From: an uncultured Clostridia bacterium
GTDB taxonomy: Bacteria; Bacillota; Clostridia; TANB77; CAG-508
Assembly: GCA_947630445.1 (NCBI GenBank)
Contig: CANRHQ010000014.1
Location: 1-33,383 of the forward strand
Length of the DNA stretch: 33,383 bases
Reading direction: 5' to 3'
The number at the start of each line of letters is the position of its first letter. The first letter of the stretch is position 1. A program made the translations under genes and the position numbers. The notes under the pieces are model-generated. The model ran no database searches and was not told the origin of the DNA. It saw only the letters and a list, made by a program, of their open reading frames with translations. Shown piece by piece: positions 24,845-33,383 of the stretch.

Positions 24845-26203
24845 ATGAAAGATTATATAACAGTAATAGGAGCAGGTTTGGCAGGATGCGAATCTGCATA
24901 TCAAATAGCTAAAAGGGGAATAAAAGTAAAATTATATGACATGAAACCATTAAAATACACACCAGCTCATAATAATAAAAATCTAGCAGAAATAGTATGT
25001 AGCAACTCATTCAAATCAAATTTGCTTACAAATGCATGTGGACTTTTAAAAGAAGAATTAAGATATTTAGATTCACTATTAATAAAAATAGCAGACGAAA
25101 CACAAGTTCCAGCAGGTCAAGCATTAGCAGTAGATAGAGAATTATTTTCTGAAAAAGTTACAAAAGAGATTGAACAGAATCCATTGATAGAAGTTGTACA
25201 TGAAGAAGTAACTGAAATAGAAAAAATGTCTCAAGATGGAATTGTAATAATAGCAACAGGACCTTTAACTTCGAGTAAATTAGCAGATAATATTTCAAAA
25301 ATAACAGGACAAGATAAATTATATTTTTATGATGCGGCTGCTCCAATAATTACAAAAGAAAGTATTAATTTTAATATAGCTTTTTTTGGTAATAGATATG
25401 AACAAGAAAAACAAAAAAAAGAAACAGAACAAGAATGGAAAGAAAGATTAAAAGCTCAAGATGATAGTTATATAAATCTGCCTATGGATCAACAAGAATA
25501 TGAAAAATTTTATAATGAATTAATAAATGCGGAAATTGTAACATTACATGACTTTGAAAAAAGAGAAATTTTTGAAGGATGTATGCCAATTGAAATAATG
25601 GCTAAAAGAGGAAAAGATACATTAAGATATGGACCACTAAAGCCAGTTGGTTTTGATGATCCTAGAACTATTAAAAGGTCATATGCAATAGTTCAATTAA
25701 GGCAAGACAATAAAAATGGTAGTATTTATAATATGGTTGGATTTCAAACAAATCTTAAATATGGAGAACAAAAAAGAGTCTTTAGTTTAATTCCAGGAAT
25801 GGAAAATGCAGAGTTTGTAAAATATGGAGTAATGCATAGAAACACATATATAAATTCTACTAAATTATTAGATAATACATATAATTTAAAATCTAATAAT
25901 AATATATTTTTTGCAGGACAAATTACTGGTGTAGAGGGATATGTAGAATCAATATCATCAGGCTTGGTAGCATCAATAAATGCATGTAAAAAATTAAAAA
26001 ATGAAGAAAAAATATCATTTCCTAATTTAACAATGATAGGAGCATTAGCAGAATATATTTCAACAGCAAATGAAAAATTTCAACCAATGAATGCAAATTT
26101 TGGAATATTACCAGAGTTAAAAATTAGAATAAAAGATAAGAAGGTAAAATACTTAACACTTGCGGAAAGAGCACTTGAGGCATTAAAAGACAAAAAAAAT
26201 TAA
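24845..26203 (+). CDS. trmFO: Folate-dependent tRNA (uracil-54-C5) methyltransferase
   Basis: Makes ribothymidine at position 54 of tRNA, using methylenetetrahydrofolate and FAD. The 452-residue protein has the FAD-binding [19 protein letters not shown] (glycines at 9, 11, 14). [14 protein letters not shown] contains catalytic-type C52, [27 protein letters not shown] carries the second conserved cysteine, and [21 protein letters not shown] follows. Length is slightly above the usual ~435-440. ATG 24845 gives the expected N-terminus, and no alternative start codon lies between it and the AAGGAG at 24821-24826, so the Shine-Dalgarno is about 18 bases away. This is unusually far and has no clear hairpin in between. 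Its promoter region overlaps the strong divergent promoter of the 75-aa gene. Confidence 0.97.
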   Translation: MKDYITVIGAGLAGCESAYQIAKRGIKVKLYDMKPLKYTPAHNNKNLAEIVCSNSFKSNLLTNACGLLKEELRYLDSLLIKIADETQVPAGQALAVDRELFSEKVTKEIEQNPLIEVVHEEVTEIEKMSQDGIVIIATGPLTSSKLADNISKITGQDKLYFYDAAAPIITKESINFNIAFFGNRYEQEKQKKETEQEWKERLKAQDDSYINLPMDQQEYEKFYNELINAEIVTLHDFEKREIFEGCMPIEIMAKRGKDTLRYGPLKPVGFDDPRTIKRSYAIVQLRQDNKNGSIYNMVGFQTNLKYGEQKRVFSLIPGMENAEFVKYGVMHRNTYINSTKLLDNTYNLKSNNNIFFAGQITGVEGYVESISSGLVASINACKKLKNEEKISFPNLTMIGALAEYISTANEKFQPMNANFGILPELKIRIKDKKVKYLTLAERALEALKDKKN

Positions 26204-26230
26204 AAAACGATTTTTTTTCGTAAAAAACTC

Positions 26231-26259
26231 TTGTACAAAAAATATCGTTGTGTTAGAAT
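26231..26259 (+). promoter_or_regulatory. Sigma-A promoter for the coiled-coil gene
   Basis: -35 TTGTAC (26231-26236), 17-base spacer, -10 TAGAAT (26254-26259). This predicts a leader of about 65 bases that includes the Shine-Dalgarno and hairpin. Confidence 0.6.
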
Positions 26260-26288
26260 AGATAATGAATAAAAATATAATACTAATG

Positions 26289-26331
26289 AAAGGAGTTTAT
26301 TGAGTAATCTAATTACTTGATAGGTTAGGGA
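26289..26331 (+). promoter_or_regulatory. Coiled-coil gene leader: displaced Shine-Dalgarno plus hairpin
   Basis: AAAGGAG (26289-26295) ends 36 bases before the ATG. GAGTAAT-cta-ATTACTT (26302-26318) forms a 7-bp stem (one G-U) with a 3-base loop, the same geometry as in the topA leader. A mini-ORF TTG 26300-TGA 26320 (MSNLIT) has ideal spacing from the Shine-Dalgarno and stops 11 bases before the gene. An in-frame TAG at 26326 excludes an earlier start of the main gene. Confidence 0.55.
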
Positions 26332-27924
26332 ATGAACGAATTGGAAGATTTACAAGAAATTATAAAAAATTTCATTTGTGAAAAAGCAAAAATTAATAAA
26401 GAAATATCAGTAATAGAAGAAAAAAGAGTGCAACTTGCAGATCAAAGAAATGCCAAAAAAACAACATTAGACAATGCTAATGCCGAAAATGCAGTAGCAG
26501 AAATTAATATGATTGGAAACGAAATCTCTCAATTAGGAAACCAAAGTCAAGATTTACAAAATAAACTAGACAGTAAATTTATAGAATTAAAAAATCAGAT
26601 AAATATGCAAATTAATAATCAAATTACCGAGAGACTAAGAGAAATTAGTAAAATAAGAGAATTCATATGTGAATTATCAGAAAGAATATCTAAATATGAA
26701 AACAAAAAAAATAAATATAAAGTTCAACAAGAGGAGTTTTATGCAAAATTCGGAAAAATACCAGAACTTTCAGAAAATGCTCAAAATATAAATAGAGAAC
26801 AAGAATTAGAATGTGCTACAAATAGAGAAACAAAAAAAGAATTTGAAAATAAAATAGCAAATATACAAAATGAAATAACTGAATTAACAGTATTTAAAAA
26901 AGAATTCAGAAACTGTAACTGGTCAAAAATCATAGAAAATAAAGAAGAATCAGAAGAAGTAGTTGAAATAGAAGAAAATAAAGAAATAAATTTAGATGAA
27001 CATGTAGAAAATTTTATAAACATAGTACAAAATGTAATTAATGAAAACAATTATAAAATTGAAACTGAAAAGGTTGAAGCTGTATTAGAAGGACTAGAAA
27101 CAGAAAAAGCTGAATTAATAGAAGAAACAGATTTAGAAGGATTTGGACCAATCCAATTACAAGAAATTGAAGAAATAAATATTGAAGAAGAGTCAAGAGA
27201 AGTAGAATATATAGTTCCACAAGAGACAAAAAATGTAGAAGAAATAAAAGAAATAGAAGAAATCGAAATAGAACAAGTACAAGCTACAGAAGATATAAAA
27301 TTAGAAAATGAGCAAAGAGAAGAAATAATAGTTCCAGAAGAAAAAGAAGAACCAGAAATTCATAATGAAAAACCAGAATTATTAAGTATAATCGTAAAAT
27401 TCGAAGATGGAGAATTGGTATATAAAGGGCAAGTAAATGATGGACAAGAAATAAAATTATATCCTACAAAAGATAAAAGAAACAATACATTATTAAGAAA
27501 TAGAGAAAATAAAAAACAAGTAAAATCATCTTTAATAAATTATGCAATATCAAAATATAAAAATTTAGATAAAAAAGTTATAAAGAAAATAGATACTACA
27601 ATTTGTGAGATGATAACAAAGTTTGCAAAAATGTATGATTGTGATGCTTCAGGTTTAATATATAATTATGCAATGTCATTTTCAGTTAGTGAAGCAGTAG
27701 AAATAGAAAATATGCCACAAATTACATATAATCTAGTATTTTCTAAAGATGTAAAATTAACAGTAAAAGAAAAAGAAACGATTAAAAAAATATGTAAAGA
27801 TGCAGAAAAGAATGAATGTATAGAAATAATAGAAACTGCTACTGGAATAAAGAAATTAAAATATATTTTTAAAAGAGTATTTAATCTAAATAAAACAAAA
27901 GCATTGCCAGAAAGTAGATATTAA
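26332..27924 (+). CDS. Unrecognised acidic coiled-coil protein
   Basis: The 530-residue protein has three visible parts. Residues 1 to about 200 are predicted coiled coil (heptad-like Leu/Ile spacing in EDLQEIIKNFICEKAKINKEISVIEEKR and later RLREISKIREFICELSERISKYE). About 205-360 is a very acidic Glu/Ile-rich linker (VEEIKEIEEIEIEQVQATED). About 365-530 is a globular domain starting LLSIIVKFEDGELVYKGQVNDGQEIKLYP and ending KKLKYIFKRVFNLNKTKALPESRY. No signal peptide or membrane helix. I know no family for it. It stands where rpoC or an L7Ae-like gene often precedes rpsL, but the str operon has its own promoter 21 bases downstream, so linkage need not mean shared function. The lack of a close Shine-Dalgarno is notable. 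Confidence 0.8.
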   Translation: MNELEDLQEIIKNFICEKAKINKEISVIEEKRVQLADQRNAKKTTLDNANAENAVAEINMIGNEISQLGNQSQDLQNKLDSKFIELKNQINMQINNQITERLREISKIREFICELSERISKYENKKNKYKVQQEEFYAKFGKIPELSENAQNINREQELECATNRETKKEFENKIANIQNEITELTVFKKEFRNCNWSKIIENKEESEEVVEIEENKEINLDEHVENFINIVQNVINENNYKIETEKVEAVLEGLETEKAELIEETDLEGFGPIQLQEIEEINIEEESREVEYIVPQETKNVEEIKEIEEIEIEQVQATEDIKLENEQREEIIVPEEKEEPEIHNEKPELLSIIVKFEDGELVYKGQVNDGQEIKLYPTKDKRNNTLLRNRENKKQVKSSLINYAISKYKNLDKKVIKKIDTTICEMITKFAKMYDCDASGLIYNYAMSFSVSEAVEIENMPQITYNLVFSKDVKLTVKEKETIKKICKDAEKNECIEIIETATGIKKLKYIFKRVFNLNKTKALPESRY

Positions 27925-27944
27925 TAAAAATAAATAAAAAACCA

Positions 27945-27973
27945 TTGACACAACAAGAAAAAAATGGTAAAAT
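27945..27973 (+). promoter_or_regulatory. Sigma-A promoter of the str operon
   Basis: -35 TTGACA (27945-27950), 17-base spacer, -10 TAAAAT (27968-27973). Transcription should begin just at or inside the following hairpin region. Confidence 0.7.
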
Positions 27974-27975
27974 AT

Positions 27976-28023
27976 AAACCGCAGTGAAATTTGCTACAAA
28001 GTAGCAGTTCCGTAGCGGTTTTT
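27976..28023 (+). promoter_or_regulatory. Attenuator-like structure in the rpsL leader
   Basis: Outer stem AAACCGC (27976-27982)/GCGGTTT (28015-28021) is followed by TT. Inner hairpin TGCTAC-aaa-GTAGCA is at 27992-28006. A second GTAGC at 28012-28016 could instead pair with GCTAC, which would break the outer stem. The arrangement looks like mutually exclusive terminator and antiterminator forms. Outer-stem folding requires a transcription start at or before about 27977. Confidence 0.5.
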
Positions 28024-28059
28024 ATTATATTAAAAATAAAGAAAAGAGGTGAAATTTAA

Positions 28060-28473
28060 GTGCCAACAATTAATCAATTAGTAAGAAAAGGAAGACAAAC
28101 TTCAAAAGTAAAATCTACAGCTCCAGCACTTCAACATGGATGGAATTCAAGAAATAAAACAGTTACAAACAATTCAGCTCCACAAAAAAGAGGTGTATGT
28201 ACAGTAGTAAAAACAGTAACACCAAAAAAGCCAAATTCAGCATTAAGAAAAGTAGCGAGAGTTAGACTTTCAAATGGTTTTGAAGTTACGTCTTATATCC
28301 CAGGAATAGGACACAACTTACAAGAACACAGTGTAGTTCTAATCAGAGGTGGAAGAGTAAAAGACCTTCCAGGTGTTAGATACCATATTATTAGAGGAAC
28401 ACTAGATACAGCAGGAGTAAAAGACAGAATGCAAGGACGTTCAAAATATGGTGCAAAACGCCCAAAAAAATAA
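28060..28473 (+). CDS. rpsL: 30S ribosomal protein S12
   Basis: Decoding-centre protein of the small subunit. At 137 residues it has the longer Firmicute form with the [11 protein letters not shown] insertion. The conserved [17 protein letters not shown] and [18 protein letters not shown] loops are present. The lysines whose substitution classically gives streptomycin resistance (in PKKPNS and RVKDLPG) are wild type. Start is GTG, seven to eight bases after AGAGGTG. First gene of rpsL-rpsG-fusA-tuf. rpoB/rpoC, which often lie just upstream, are not in the window. Confidence 0.99.
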   Translation: MPTINQLVRKGRQTSKVKSTAPALQHGWNSRNKTVTNNSAPQKRGVCTVVKTVTPKKPNSALRKVARVRLSNGFEVTSYIPGIGHNLQEHSVVLIRGGRVKDLPGVRYHIIRGTLDTAGVKDRMQGRSKYGAKRPKK

Positions 28474-28623
28474 AAAGCAAATAACAGATTAGTGCACACA
28501 ATTTTACTAAATTAAGGTACTTAAATTTAGAATAGATTATGTAGCACTATGCGGGAAAGAATATCTTTCCAGAGTAACTTAGACATTTATTTAAATGTCA
28601 AAAAAGAAAAGGAGTGAAGAATA
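28474..28623 (+). promoter_or_regulatory. Structured rpsL-rpsG spacer with three hairpins
   Basis: Three consecutive stems: CTAAATTAAG-gta-CTTAAATTTAG (28507-28530, one bulged A); GGAAAGA-ata-TCTTTCC (28554-28570, perfect); GACATTTA-tt-TAAATGTC (28582-28599, perfect). GTGC near 28491 could also pair with GCAC near 28545. In E. coli this intercistronic region binds S7 for autoregulation; a similar role here is inference. The third stem is followed by AAAAAAG, not a U-run, so it is not a terminator. Confidence 0.5.
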
Positions 28624-29094
28624 GTGCCAAGAAGAGGATTTATAGCAAAAAGAGATGTATTACCAGATCCAATATATAATAGCAAAGTTGTTACAAAATT
28701 AATAAACAACATAATGCTAGATGGTAAAAAATCAGTTGCTCAAAACATAGTATATGATGCATTTGAAATAGTAAAAGAAAAAGAAGGAAAAAATCCTTTA
28801 GAAGTATTTGAAGCAGCATTAGAAAATGTTATGCCAGTTCTTGAAGTAAAAGCAAGAAGAGTTGGAGGAGCAACATATCAAGTTCCACTAGAAATTAGAC
28901 CTGAAAGAAGACAAACATTAGGTTTAAGATGGATAGTAACATATGCTAGAAATAGACATGAAAAAACAATGGCAGAAAAACTAGCAGGAGAAATAATAGA
29001 TGCAGTAAACGGAAATGGTGGAGCATTTAAGAAGAAAGAAGATACACATAGAATGGCAGAAGCTAATAAAGCATTTGCACATTATAAATGGTAA
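28624..29094 (+). CDS. rpsG: 30S ribosomal protein S7
   Basis: Nucleates assembly of the 30S head by binding 16S rRNA; in E. coli it is also the translational regulator of the str operon. The 156-residue protein is standard size. Conserved blocks: [86 protein letters not shown] and the C-terminal [17 protein letters not shown]. Start is GTG, after AAAAGGAGTGAAGAATA. It is preceded by the structured spacer and followed by fusA after 31 bases. Confidence 0.99.
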   Translation: MPRRGFIAKRDVLPDPIYNSKVVTKLINNIMLDGKKSVAQNIVYDAFEIVKEKEGKNPLEVFEAALENVMPVLEVKARRVGGATYQVPLEIRPERRQTLGLRWIVTYARNRHEKTMAEKLAGEIIDAVNGNGGAFKKKEDTHRMAEANKAFAHYKW

Positions 29095-29125
29095 AATTAA
29101 TGGTAAAAGGAGGAAAAGATAAAAA

Positions 29126-31210
29126 ATGGCAGGAAGACAATATCCATTAGAGAGAACAAGAAACATAGGAATAATGGCTCATATAGATGCTGGAAAAACA
29201 ACGACAACAGAGAGAATATTATTTTATACAGGAAAAACTCATAAAATAGGAGAAGTACATGAGGGTGCAGCAACAATGGACTGGATGGAACAAGAACAAG
29301 AGAGAGGAATAACAATAACATCTGCTGCAACAACATGTTTTTGGAATAATCACAGAATAAATATAATAGACACTCCTGGACACGTTGATTTTACAGTTGA
29401 GGTACAAAGATCTTTAAGAGTACTTGATGGAGCAGTTACAGTATTAGCTGCAAAAGGTGGTGTTCAACCACAAACAGAAACTGTTTGGAGACAAGCAGAT
29501 AAATATAATGTACCAAGAATGGTATATATAAATAAAATGGATATAGTTGGGGCAAACTTTATGTTATGTATAGACCAACTAAAAAATAGATTACATGCGA
29601 ATGCAGTTCCAATCCAATTACCAATTGGATCAGAAGATAATTTCAAAGGAATAGTAGACCTTATAAAAATGAAATCTTATGTACACAAAGATGACTTAGG
29701 AAAAATAATTGAAGAGGGCGAAATACCAGCAGACATGTTAGAAGAAGCTAAAAAATTCAGAACTGCAATGGTAGAAGCAGCATGTGAACAAGATGAAGAA
29801 TTAATGATGAAATATTTAGATGGAGGAGAACTATCTGAAGAAGAAATCAAAAAAGGATTACGTTTAGGAACAGTAGCAAATACAGTGGTTCCTGTATGTT
29901 GTGGATCTTCATACAAGAATAAAGGTATTCAAGAATTACTAAATGCAGTAGTTGATTTTATGCCTTCACCATTAGATATACCACATATCAAAGGTGAAAC
30001 ATTAGATGGTGAACCAACTGAAGCAAAAACATCTGATTCAGAACCATTTGCAGCATTAGCATTTAAAATTGCAACAGACCCATTCGTAGGAAAATTATGT
30101 TTCTTCAGAGTATATTCTGGAACATTAGAAACAGGTTCAACAGTTTTAAATTCAAGTAAAGATAAAAAAGAAAGAATAGGAAGAATTCTACAAATGCACT
30201 CAAATCACAGAGAAGATATAGAAAGAGTATATTCTGGTGATATTGCAGCAGCAGTAGGATTAAAAGATGTTACAACTGGAAATACTTTATGTGATCCAGA
30301 TCATCCAATAATACTTGAATCAATGGAATTCCCTGAACCAGTTATTGATATAGCTATTGAGCCAAAAGATAAAGCAGCTCAAGAGAAAATGGGAATTGCT
30401 TTAGCAAAACTAGCTGAAGAAGATCCAACATTTAAAACATATACAAATCAAGAAACTGGACAAACAATTATAGCAGGTATGGGTGAATTACATCTAGATA
30501 TAATTGTAGATAGATTAAAAAGAGAATTTAAAGTAGAATGTAATGTAGGAAAACCACAAGTTGCTTATAAAGAAACAATTAGAAACAAAGTAAGAGTTCA
30601 AGGTAAATTTATTCGTCAATCAGGAGGTAAAGGACAATATGGTGATGTATGGTTTGAAATGGAACCATTAGAACCAGGAAAAGGAATTGAATTCGAAAGC
30701 AAAATAGTTGGAGGAGCAGTTCCAAAAGAATATATTAAACCAATTGAACAAGGAATGAGAGAAGCAGCAGAAAGTGGAATACTTGCAGGATATCCTGTAA
30801 TAGATTTCAAAGTATCATTAGTTGATGGTTCATATCACGAAGTTGACTCTTCAGAAATGGCATTCAAAATAGCTGCATCAATGGCATTTAAAGAAGGATG
30901 TAAACAAGCAAAATCAGTTATATTAGAGCCAATAATGAAAGTAGAAATAACAGTTCCAGAAGAATATATGGGAGATGTTATAGGTGATGTAAACTCAAGA
31001 CGTGGTAGAGTAGAAGGAATGGAAGCAGTAGATGGAATGCAAGAAATAAGATCATTTATACCATTATCAGAAATGTTTGGTTATGCTACAGACTTACGTT
31101 CAAAAACACAAGGTAGAGGAACATACTCTATGGAACCATCTCATTATGAAGAAGTTCCAAAATCAATACTTGAAACAATAGTTGCTTCAAGAGCAAAAAA
31201 GGAAGAATAA
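29126..31210 (+). CDS. fusA: Elongation factor G
   Basis: GTPase that drives ribosomal translocation and, with RRF, ribosome recycling. The 694-residue protein is full length. GTPase motifs: [15 protein letters not shown] (G1, residues about 17-31), [11 protein letters not shown] (G2), [12 protein letters not shown] (G3), NKMD (G4). Domains II-V follow, with [22 protein letters not shown] and the translocation-domain [20 protein letters not shown]. The stretch after G3 ([25 protein letters not shown]) differs from the usual DAVAGVEPQ but is typical of some clostridial EF-Gs, from memory. Ribosome site GGAGG lies about 12 bases before ATG. A single copy is seen here. Confidence 0.98.
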   Translation: MAGRQYPLERTRNIGIMAHIDAGKTTTTERILFYTGKTHKIGEVHEGAATMDWMEQEQERGITITSAATTCFWNNHRINIIDTPGHVDFTVEVQRSLRVLDGAVTVLAAKGGVQPQTETVWRQADKYNVPRMVYINKMDIVGANFMLCIDQLKNRLHANAVPIQLPIGSEDNFKGIVDLIKMKSYVHKDDLGKIIEEGEIPADMLEEAKKFRTAMVEAACEQDEELMMKYLDGGELSEEEIKKGLRLGTVANTVVPVCCGSSYKNKGIQELLNAVVDFMPSPLDIPHIKGETLDGEPTEAKTSDSEPFAALAFKIATDPFVGKLCFFRVYSGTLETGSTVLNSSKDKKERIGRILQMHSNHREDIERVYSGDIAAAVGLKDVTTGNTLCDPDHPIILESMEFPEPVIDIAIEPKDKAAQEKMGIALAKLAEEDPTFKTYTNQETGQTIIAGMGELHLDIIVDRLKREFKVECNVGKPQVAYKETIRNKVRVQGKFIRQSGGKGQYGDVWFEMEPLEPGKGIEFESKIVGGAVPKEYIKPIEQGMREAAESGILAGYPVIDFKVSLVDGSYHEVDSSEMAFKIAASMAFKEGCKQAKSVILEPIMKVEITVPEEYMGDVIGDVNSRRGRVEGMEAVDGMQEIRSFIPLSEMFGYATDLRSKTQGRGTYSMEPSHYEEVPKSILETIVASRAKKEE

Positions 31211-31313
31211 TATAAAATTAGTTAAAATGCTTGCTTTTTTGGCAGAAATGTTATAAAATGCAAGTACGTAAAAAGTTATTAATATTAAAAAATATATAAG
31301 GAGGAATTTTAAA

Positions 31314-32516
31314 ATGGCAAAAGCAAAATTTGAAAGAACAAAGCCACACGTTAACATTGGTACAATCGGACACGTTGACCATGGAAAAACAACAACAACA
31401 GCTGCTATAACAAAATACCTAGGATTATTAGGAAAAGCACAATATACAGCTTATGATCAAATCGATGGTGCACCAGAAGAAAAAGCAAGAGGAATCACAA
31501 TTAATACAGCACACGTTGAATATGAAACAGAAAAAAGACACTACGCACACGTAGACTGTCCAGGACATGCTGACTACGTAAAAAATATGATTACAGGAGC
31601 AGCACAAATGGATGGTGCTATATTAGTAGTATCAGCTGCTGATGGACCAATGCCTCAAACAAGAGAGCATATCCTATTAGCAAGACAAGTAGGTGTAAAA
31701 TACATCGTAGTTTACCTAAATAAATGTGATATGGTAGACGATCCAGAATTATTAGAATTAGTAGAAATGGAAGTTAGAGACTTATTATCAAGTTATGATT
31801 TTCCAGGAGACGAAATTCCAATTGTAAAAGGATCTTCATTACAAGTACTAGAAAGTACATCAACAAATCCAGATGATCCTGTATATGCTCCAATGAAAGA
31901 GCTAATGGATGCTGTTGATAATTATATTCCAACACCAGATAGACCAATAGACCAACCATTCTTAATGCCAGTTGAAGACGTATTCACAATTACAGGACGT
32001 GGAACAGTTGCAACAGGTAGAGTAGAAAGAGGAGTTGTTAAAGTTTCAGACGAAGTTGAAATTATAGGTCTAACAACAGAAAGAAGAAAAACTGTTGTTA
32101 CAGGTGTAGAAATGTTCAGAAAATTATTAGATCAAGCAGAAGCTGGAGATAATATAGGAACATTATTAAGAGGAATTGATAGAAAAGACATTGAAAGAGG
32201 TCAAGTACTATGCAAACCAGGAACAATACATCCACATACAAAATTCACATCAGAAGTTTATGTATTAACTAAAGAAGAAGGTGGAAGACATACACCATTC
32301 TTCAATGGATACAGACCACAATTCTATTTCAGAACAACAGATGTAACAGGAGTTATCGAGTTACCTGCTGGAACAGAAATGGTTATGCCTGGAGACAATG
32401 TTTCAATGACAATTGAATTAATAACACCAATCGCAATAGAAAAAGGATTAAGATTCGCTATTCGTGAAGGTGGTAGAACAGTTGGTTCTGGAGTTGTTGC
32501 TGAAATACTTGCATAA
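31314..32516 (+). CDS. tuf: Elongation factor Tu
   Basis: Delivers aminoacyl-tRNA to the ribosome as a GTP ternary complex. The 400-residue protein has G1 GHVDHGKT at residues 19-26, [12 protein letters not shown] (G2), DCPGHADYV (G3), NKCDMVD (G4) and a GSS block (G5). Beta-barrel domains II and III follow ([41 protein letters not shown]). It ends [19 protein letters not shown], as in intact EF-Tu. The gene has richer, more codon-optimised usage than its neighbours (GTA/GTT, CAC, TAC), consistent with very high expression. ATG lies eight bases after AAGGAGG. The 103-base gap to fusA contains an ambiguous promoter-like TATAAA. Confidence 0.99.
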   Translation: MAKAKFERTKPHVNIGTIGHVDHGKTTTTAAITKYLGLLGKAQYTAYDQIDGAPEEKARGITINTAHVEYETEKRHYAHVDCPGHADYVKNMITGAAQMDGAILVVSAADGPMPQTREHILLARQVGVKYIVVYLNKCDMVDDPELLELVEMEVRDLLSSYDFPGDEIPIVKGSSLQVLESTSTNPDDPVYAPMKELMDAVDNYIPTPDRPIDQPFLMPVEDVFTITGRGTVATGRVERGVVKVSDEVEIIGLTTERRKTVVTGVEMFRKLLDQAEAGDNIGTLLRGIDRKDIERGQVLCKPGTIHPHTKFTSEVYVLTKEEGGRHTPFFNGYRPQFYFRTTDVTGVIELPAGTEMVMPGDNVSMTIELITPIAIEKGLRFAIREGGRTVGSGVVAEILA

Positions 32517-32538
32517 TAACAAAATATAATAATAAGAA

Positions 32539-32567
32539 GAAGTCAAAGAAATTTGGCTTCTTTTTTT
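32539..32567 (+). terminator. Terminator of the str operon
   Basis: A 9-pair stem GAAGTCAAA/TTTGGCTTC (one G-U) with a GAAA tetraloop, followed by seven T (32561-32567). It is a strong textbook intrinsic terminator. Confidence 0.9.
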
Positions 32568-32585
32568 ATGAAGTTACCATAAAAT

Positions 32586-32614
32586 TTGACAAATTATTCT
32601 AAAAGTTGTATAAT
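32586..32614 (+). promoter_or_regulatory. Perfect consensus sigma-A promoter for the last operon
   Basis: -35 TTGACA (32586-32591), 17 bases, -10 TATAAT (32609-32614). It is the second exact consensus promoter in the window. Confidence 0.85.
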
Positions 32615-32661
32615 AAAAAAGGATTATTTTGAGAAAGCAAAAGATAAGAAGGGGGATTCAT

Positions 32662-32817
32662 ATGAATAAAAAAGAAGACAAAGTAGTATTTGAAGACTAT
32701 GGAATAGAGTTTTCAGAAAAAGAAATAGAAGGACTAGATCAAGAATCTTTAATTAGATGTAAAAGAAAAGTGCAGGACTTATTAAAAGAAATAGATAGAA
32801 AAATAAAAAATATGTAA
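32662..32817 (+). CDS. Unrecognised 51-residue protein
   Basis: ATG 32662 is six bases after GGGGG (AAGGGGG region). An upstream in-frame TTG (32629) would put the ribosome site inside the gene and is rejected. The 51 residues are highly charged: acidic first half (VVFEDYGIEFSEKEIEGLD), basic helical second half (LIRCKRKVQDLLKEIDRKIKNM). No signal or membrane segment. I know no family. It lies 15 bases before the next gene and behind a perfect promoter, so expression is likely high; a small DNA- or protein-binding factor is conceivable but unsupported. Confidence 0.65.
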   Translation: MNKKEDKVVFEDYGIEFSEKEIEGLDQESLIRCKRKVQDLLKEIDRKIKNM

Positions 32818-32832
32818 AAAGGAGTGAAAAAT

Positions 32833-33383
32833 ATGTCTATAGACTACCAAGAAAGAATAGCAGAAAAAATAAAACAAGCATTAGAAACAGCATATGAACA
32901 AGGAATAGGACCAGCATATGCAGCTGGATTTATGGCTGGGTATTATAATATTGGTAATTTGACACAAGGGCAAGATTTAAAAGAAATAAAAGGTTTATTA
33001 TCTAAAACTCTTTTAGTAAATAGCCTTACAATGCAAATGGTTAAAGAGTTCATAGATAAAAATACTATAGGATTTGACATAATGACTGTTGCACAAGAAA
33101 TAGAAGACAAAAAATTAGAAGAATTAAGAAATAATGAAGTAGCAGAAAAAGAAGATGAATATATTGATGATGATAAGGTAGATCAAACTTCAAGAGAATA
33201 TATTTCATTAATGTCTGATAAATTAAGAAGAATGTTACAAAAGGCTAAAGAAAATGGAATAGATTATGGTTATGCTATGGAACATTTTAAAATCCAAGAA
33301 TTAGATTATGAAAGATATTTTAAGGGAACAGGTAAAAATCGTAATATTATTAATCAATTACTTGATGAAAATGATGTTACAGC
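32833..33383 (+). CDS. Unrecognised protein, 3' end beyond the window
   Basis: Open from ATG 32833 to the window edge: 183 codons visible, no stop. Ribosome site GGAGTG lies at 32821-32826. The visible part is mainly helical and charged. Start region: SIDYQERIAEKIKQALETAYEQGIG..., with an Ala/Gly/Tyr-rich stretch GPAYAAGFMAGYYNIGN that is too polar for a membrane helix. A Glu/Asp cluster comes next (EKEDEYIDDDKVDQ), followed by MSDKLRRMLQKAKENGIDYGYAMEHFKIQELDYERYFKGTG. No domain recognised. It forms an operon with the preceding 51-residue gene. Confidence 0.7.
   Translation, partial: MSIDYQERIAEKIKQALETAYEQGIGPAYAAGFMAGYYNIGNLTQGQDLKEIKGLLSKTLLVNSLTMQMVKEFIDKNTIGFDIMTVAQEIEDKKLEELRNNEVAEKEDEYIDDDKVDQTSREYISLMSDKLRRMLQKAKENGIDYGYAMEHFKIQELDYERYFKGTGKNRNIINQLLDENDVT

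Noticed and set aside
31211-31313. Separate promoter for tuf
   Set aside because: TATAAA with possible -35 boxes at 15 or 17 bases is ambiguous. The fusA-tuf gap lacks a terminator, so read-through suffices.

Overview
The window is AT-rich DNA (roughly a quarter G+C by eye). It is gene-dense, with strong AAGGAGG-type ribosome sites and sigma-A promoters near TTGACA-17-TATAAT. Its housekeeping genes look like those of an anaerobic Clostridia-type Bacillota: a SigH-type sporulation sigma factor, folate-dependent TrmFO, a Firmicute-type S12, both TopA and a Firmicute-style TopB, and a prepilin with the GITLIALVV signature. I cannot name a species.

Layout. 1-2348 (-): leucyl-tRNA synthetase, cut just before its C-terminus. 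2481-5160 (+): an HD-domain hydrolase and topoisomerase III. 5199-5978 (-): an unrecognised gene of richer base composition. 6141-10402 (+): mfd and a SpoU-type RNA methyltransferase. 10658-13028 (+): a small DUF6514-like protein and topA. 13141-13620 (-): a cysteine/aspartate-rich protein. 13750-15257 (+): murI and sigH. 15278-16600 (-): hisS. 16775-19089 (+): a membrane-anchored phosphodiester-glycosidase-like protein, cmk and a second HD hydrolase. 19090-19413: three intrinsic terminators in a row. 19414-20658 (+): a prepilin-like protein with a lectin-like C-terminal domain. 20728-20958 (-): an XRE regulator. 21164-24487 (+): a SWIM/SNF2 helicase. 24526-24753 (-): a second compositionally foreign single-gene cassette. 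24845-26203 (+): trmFO. 26332-27924 (+): an unrecognised acidic coiled-coil protein. 28060-32516 (+): rpsL-rpsG-fusA-tuf (str operon). 32662-33383 (+): a short operon of unrecognised genes running off the edge.

Most genes serve information processing: tRNA charging and modification, ribosomal proteins and elongation factors, DNA topology, and transcription-coupled repair. Interspersed are minus-strand single genes with their own promoters and terminators.

The most unusual signals are: (1) two genes, topA and the coiled-coil gene, whose Shine-Dalgarno is separated from the start codon by a 17-nt, 7-bp, 3-nt-loop hairpin that also carries a possible six-codon ORF; (2) two foreign-looking minus-strand cassettes, one with back-to-back -35 elements facing mfd and one with a perfect consensus promoter; (3) attenuator-like and multi-hairpin RNA in the str operon; (4) the prepilin/lectin-like fusion; (5) the coiled-coil protein in the position before the str operon. 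No CRISPR array, insertion sequence, rRNA or tRNA gene was seen.
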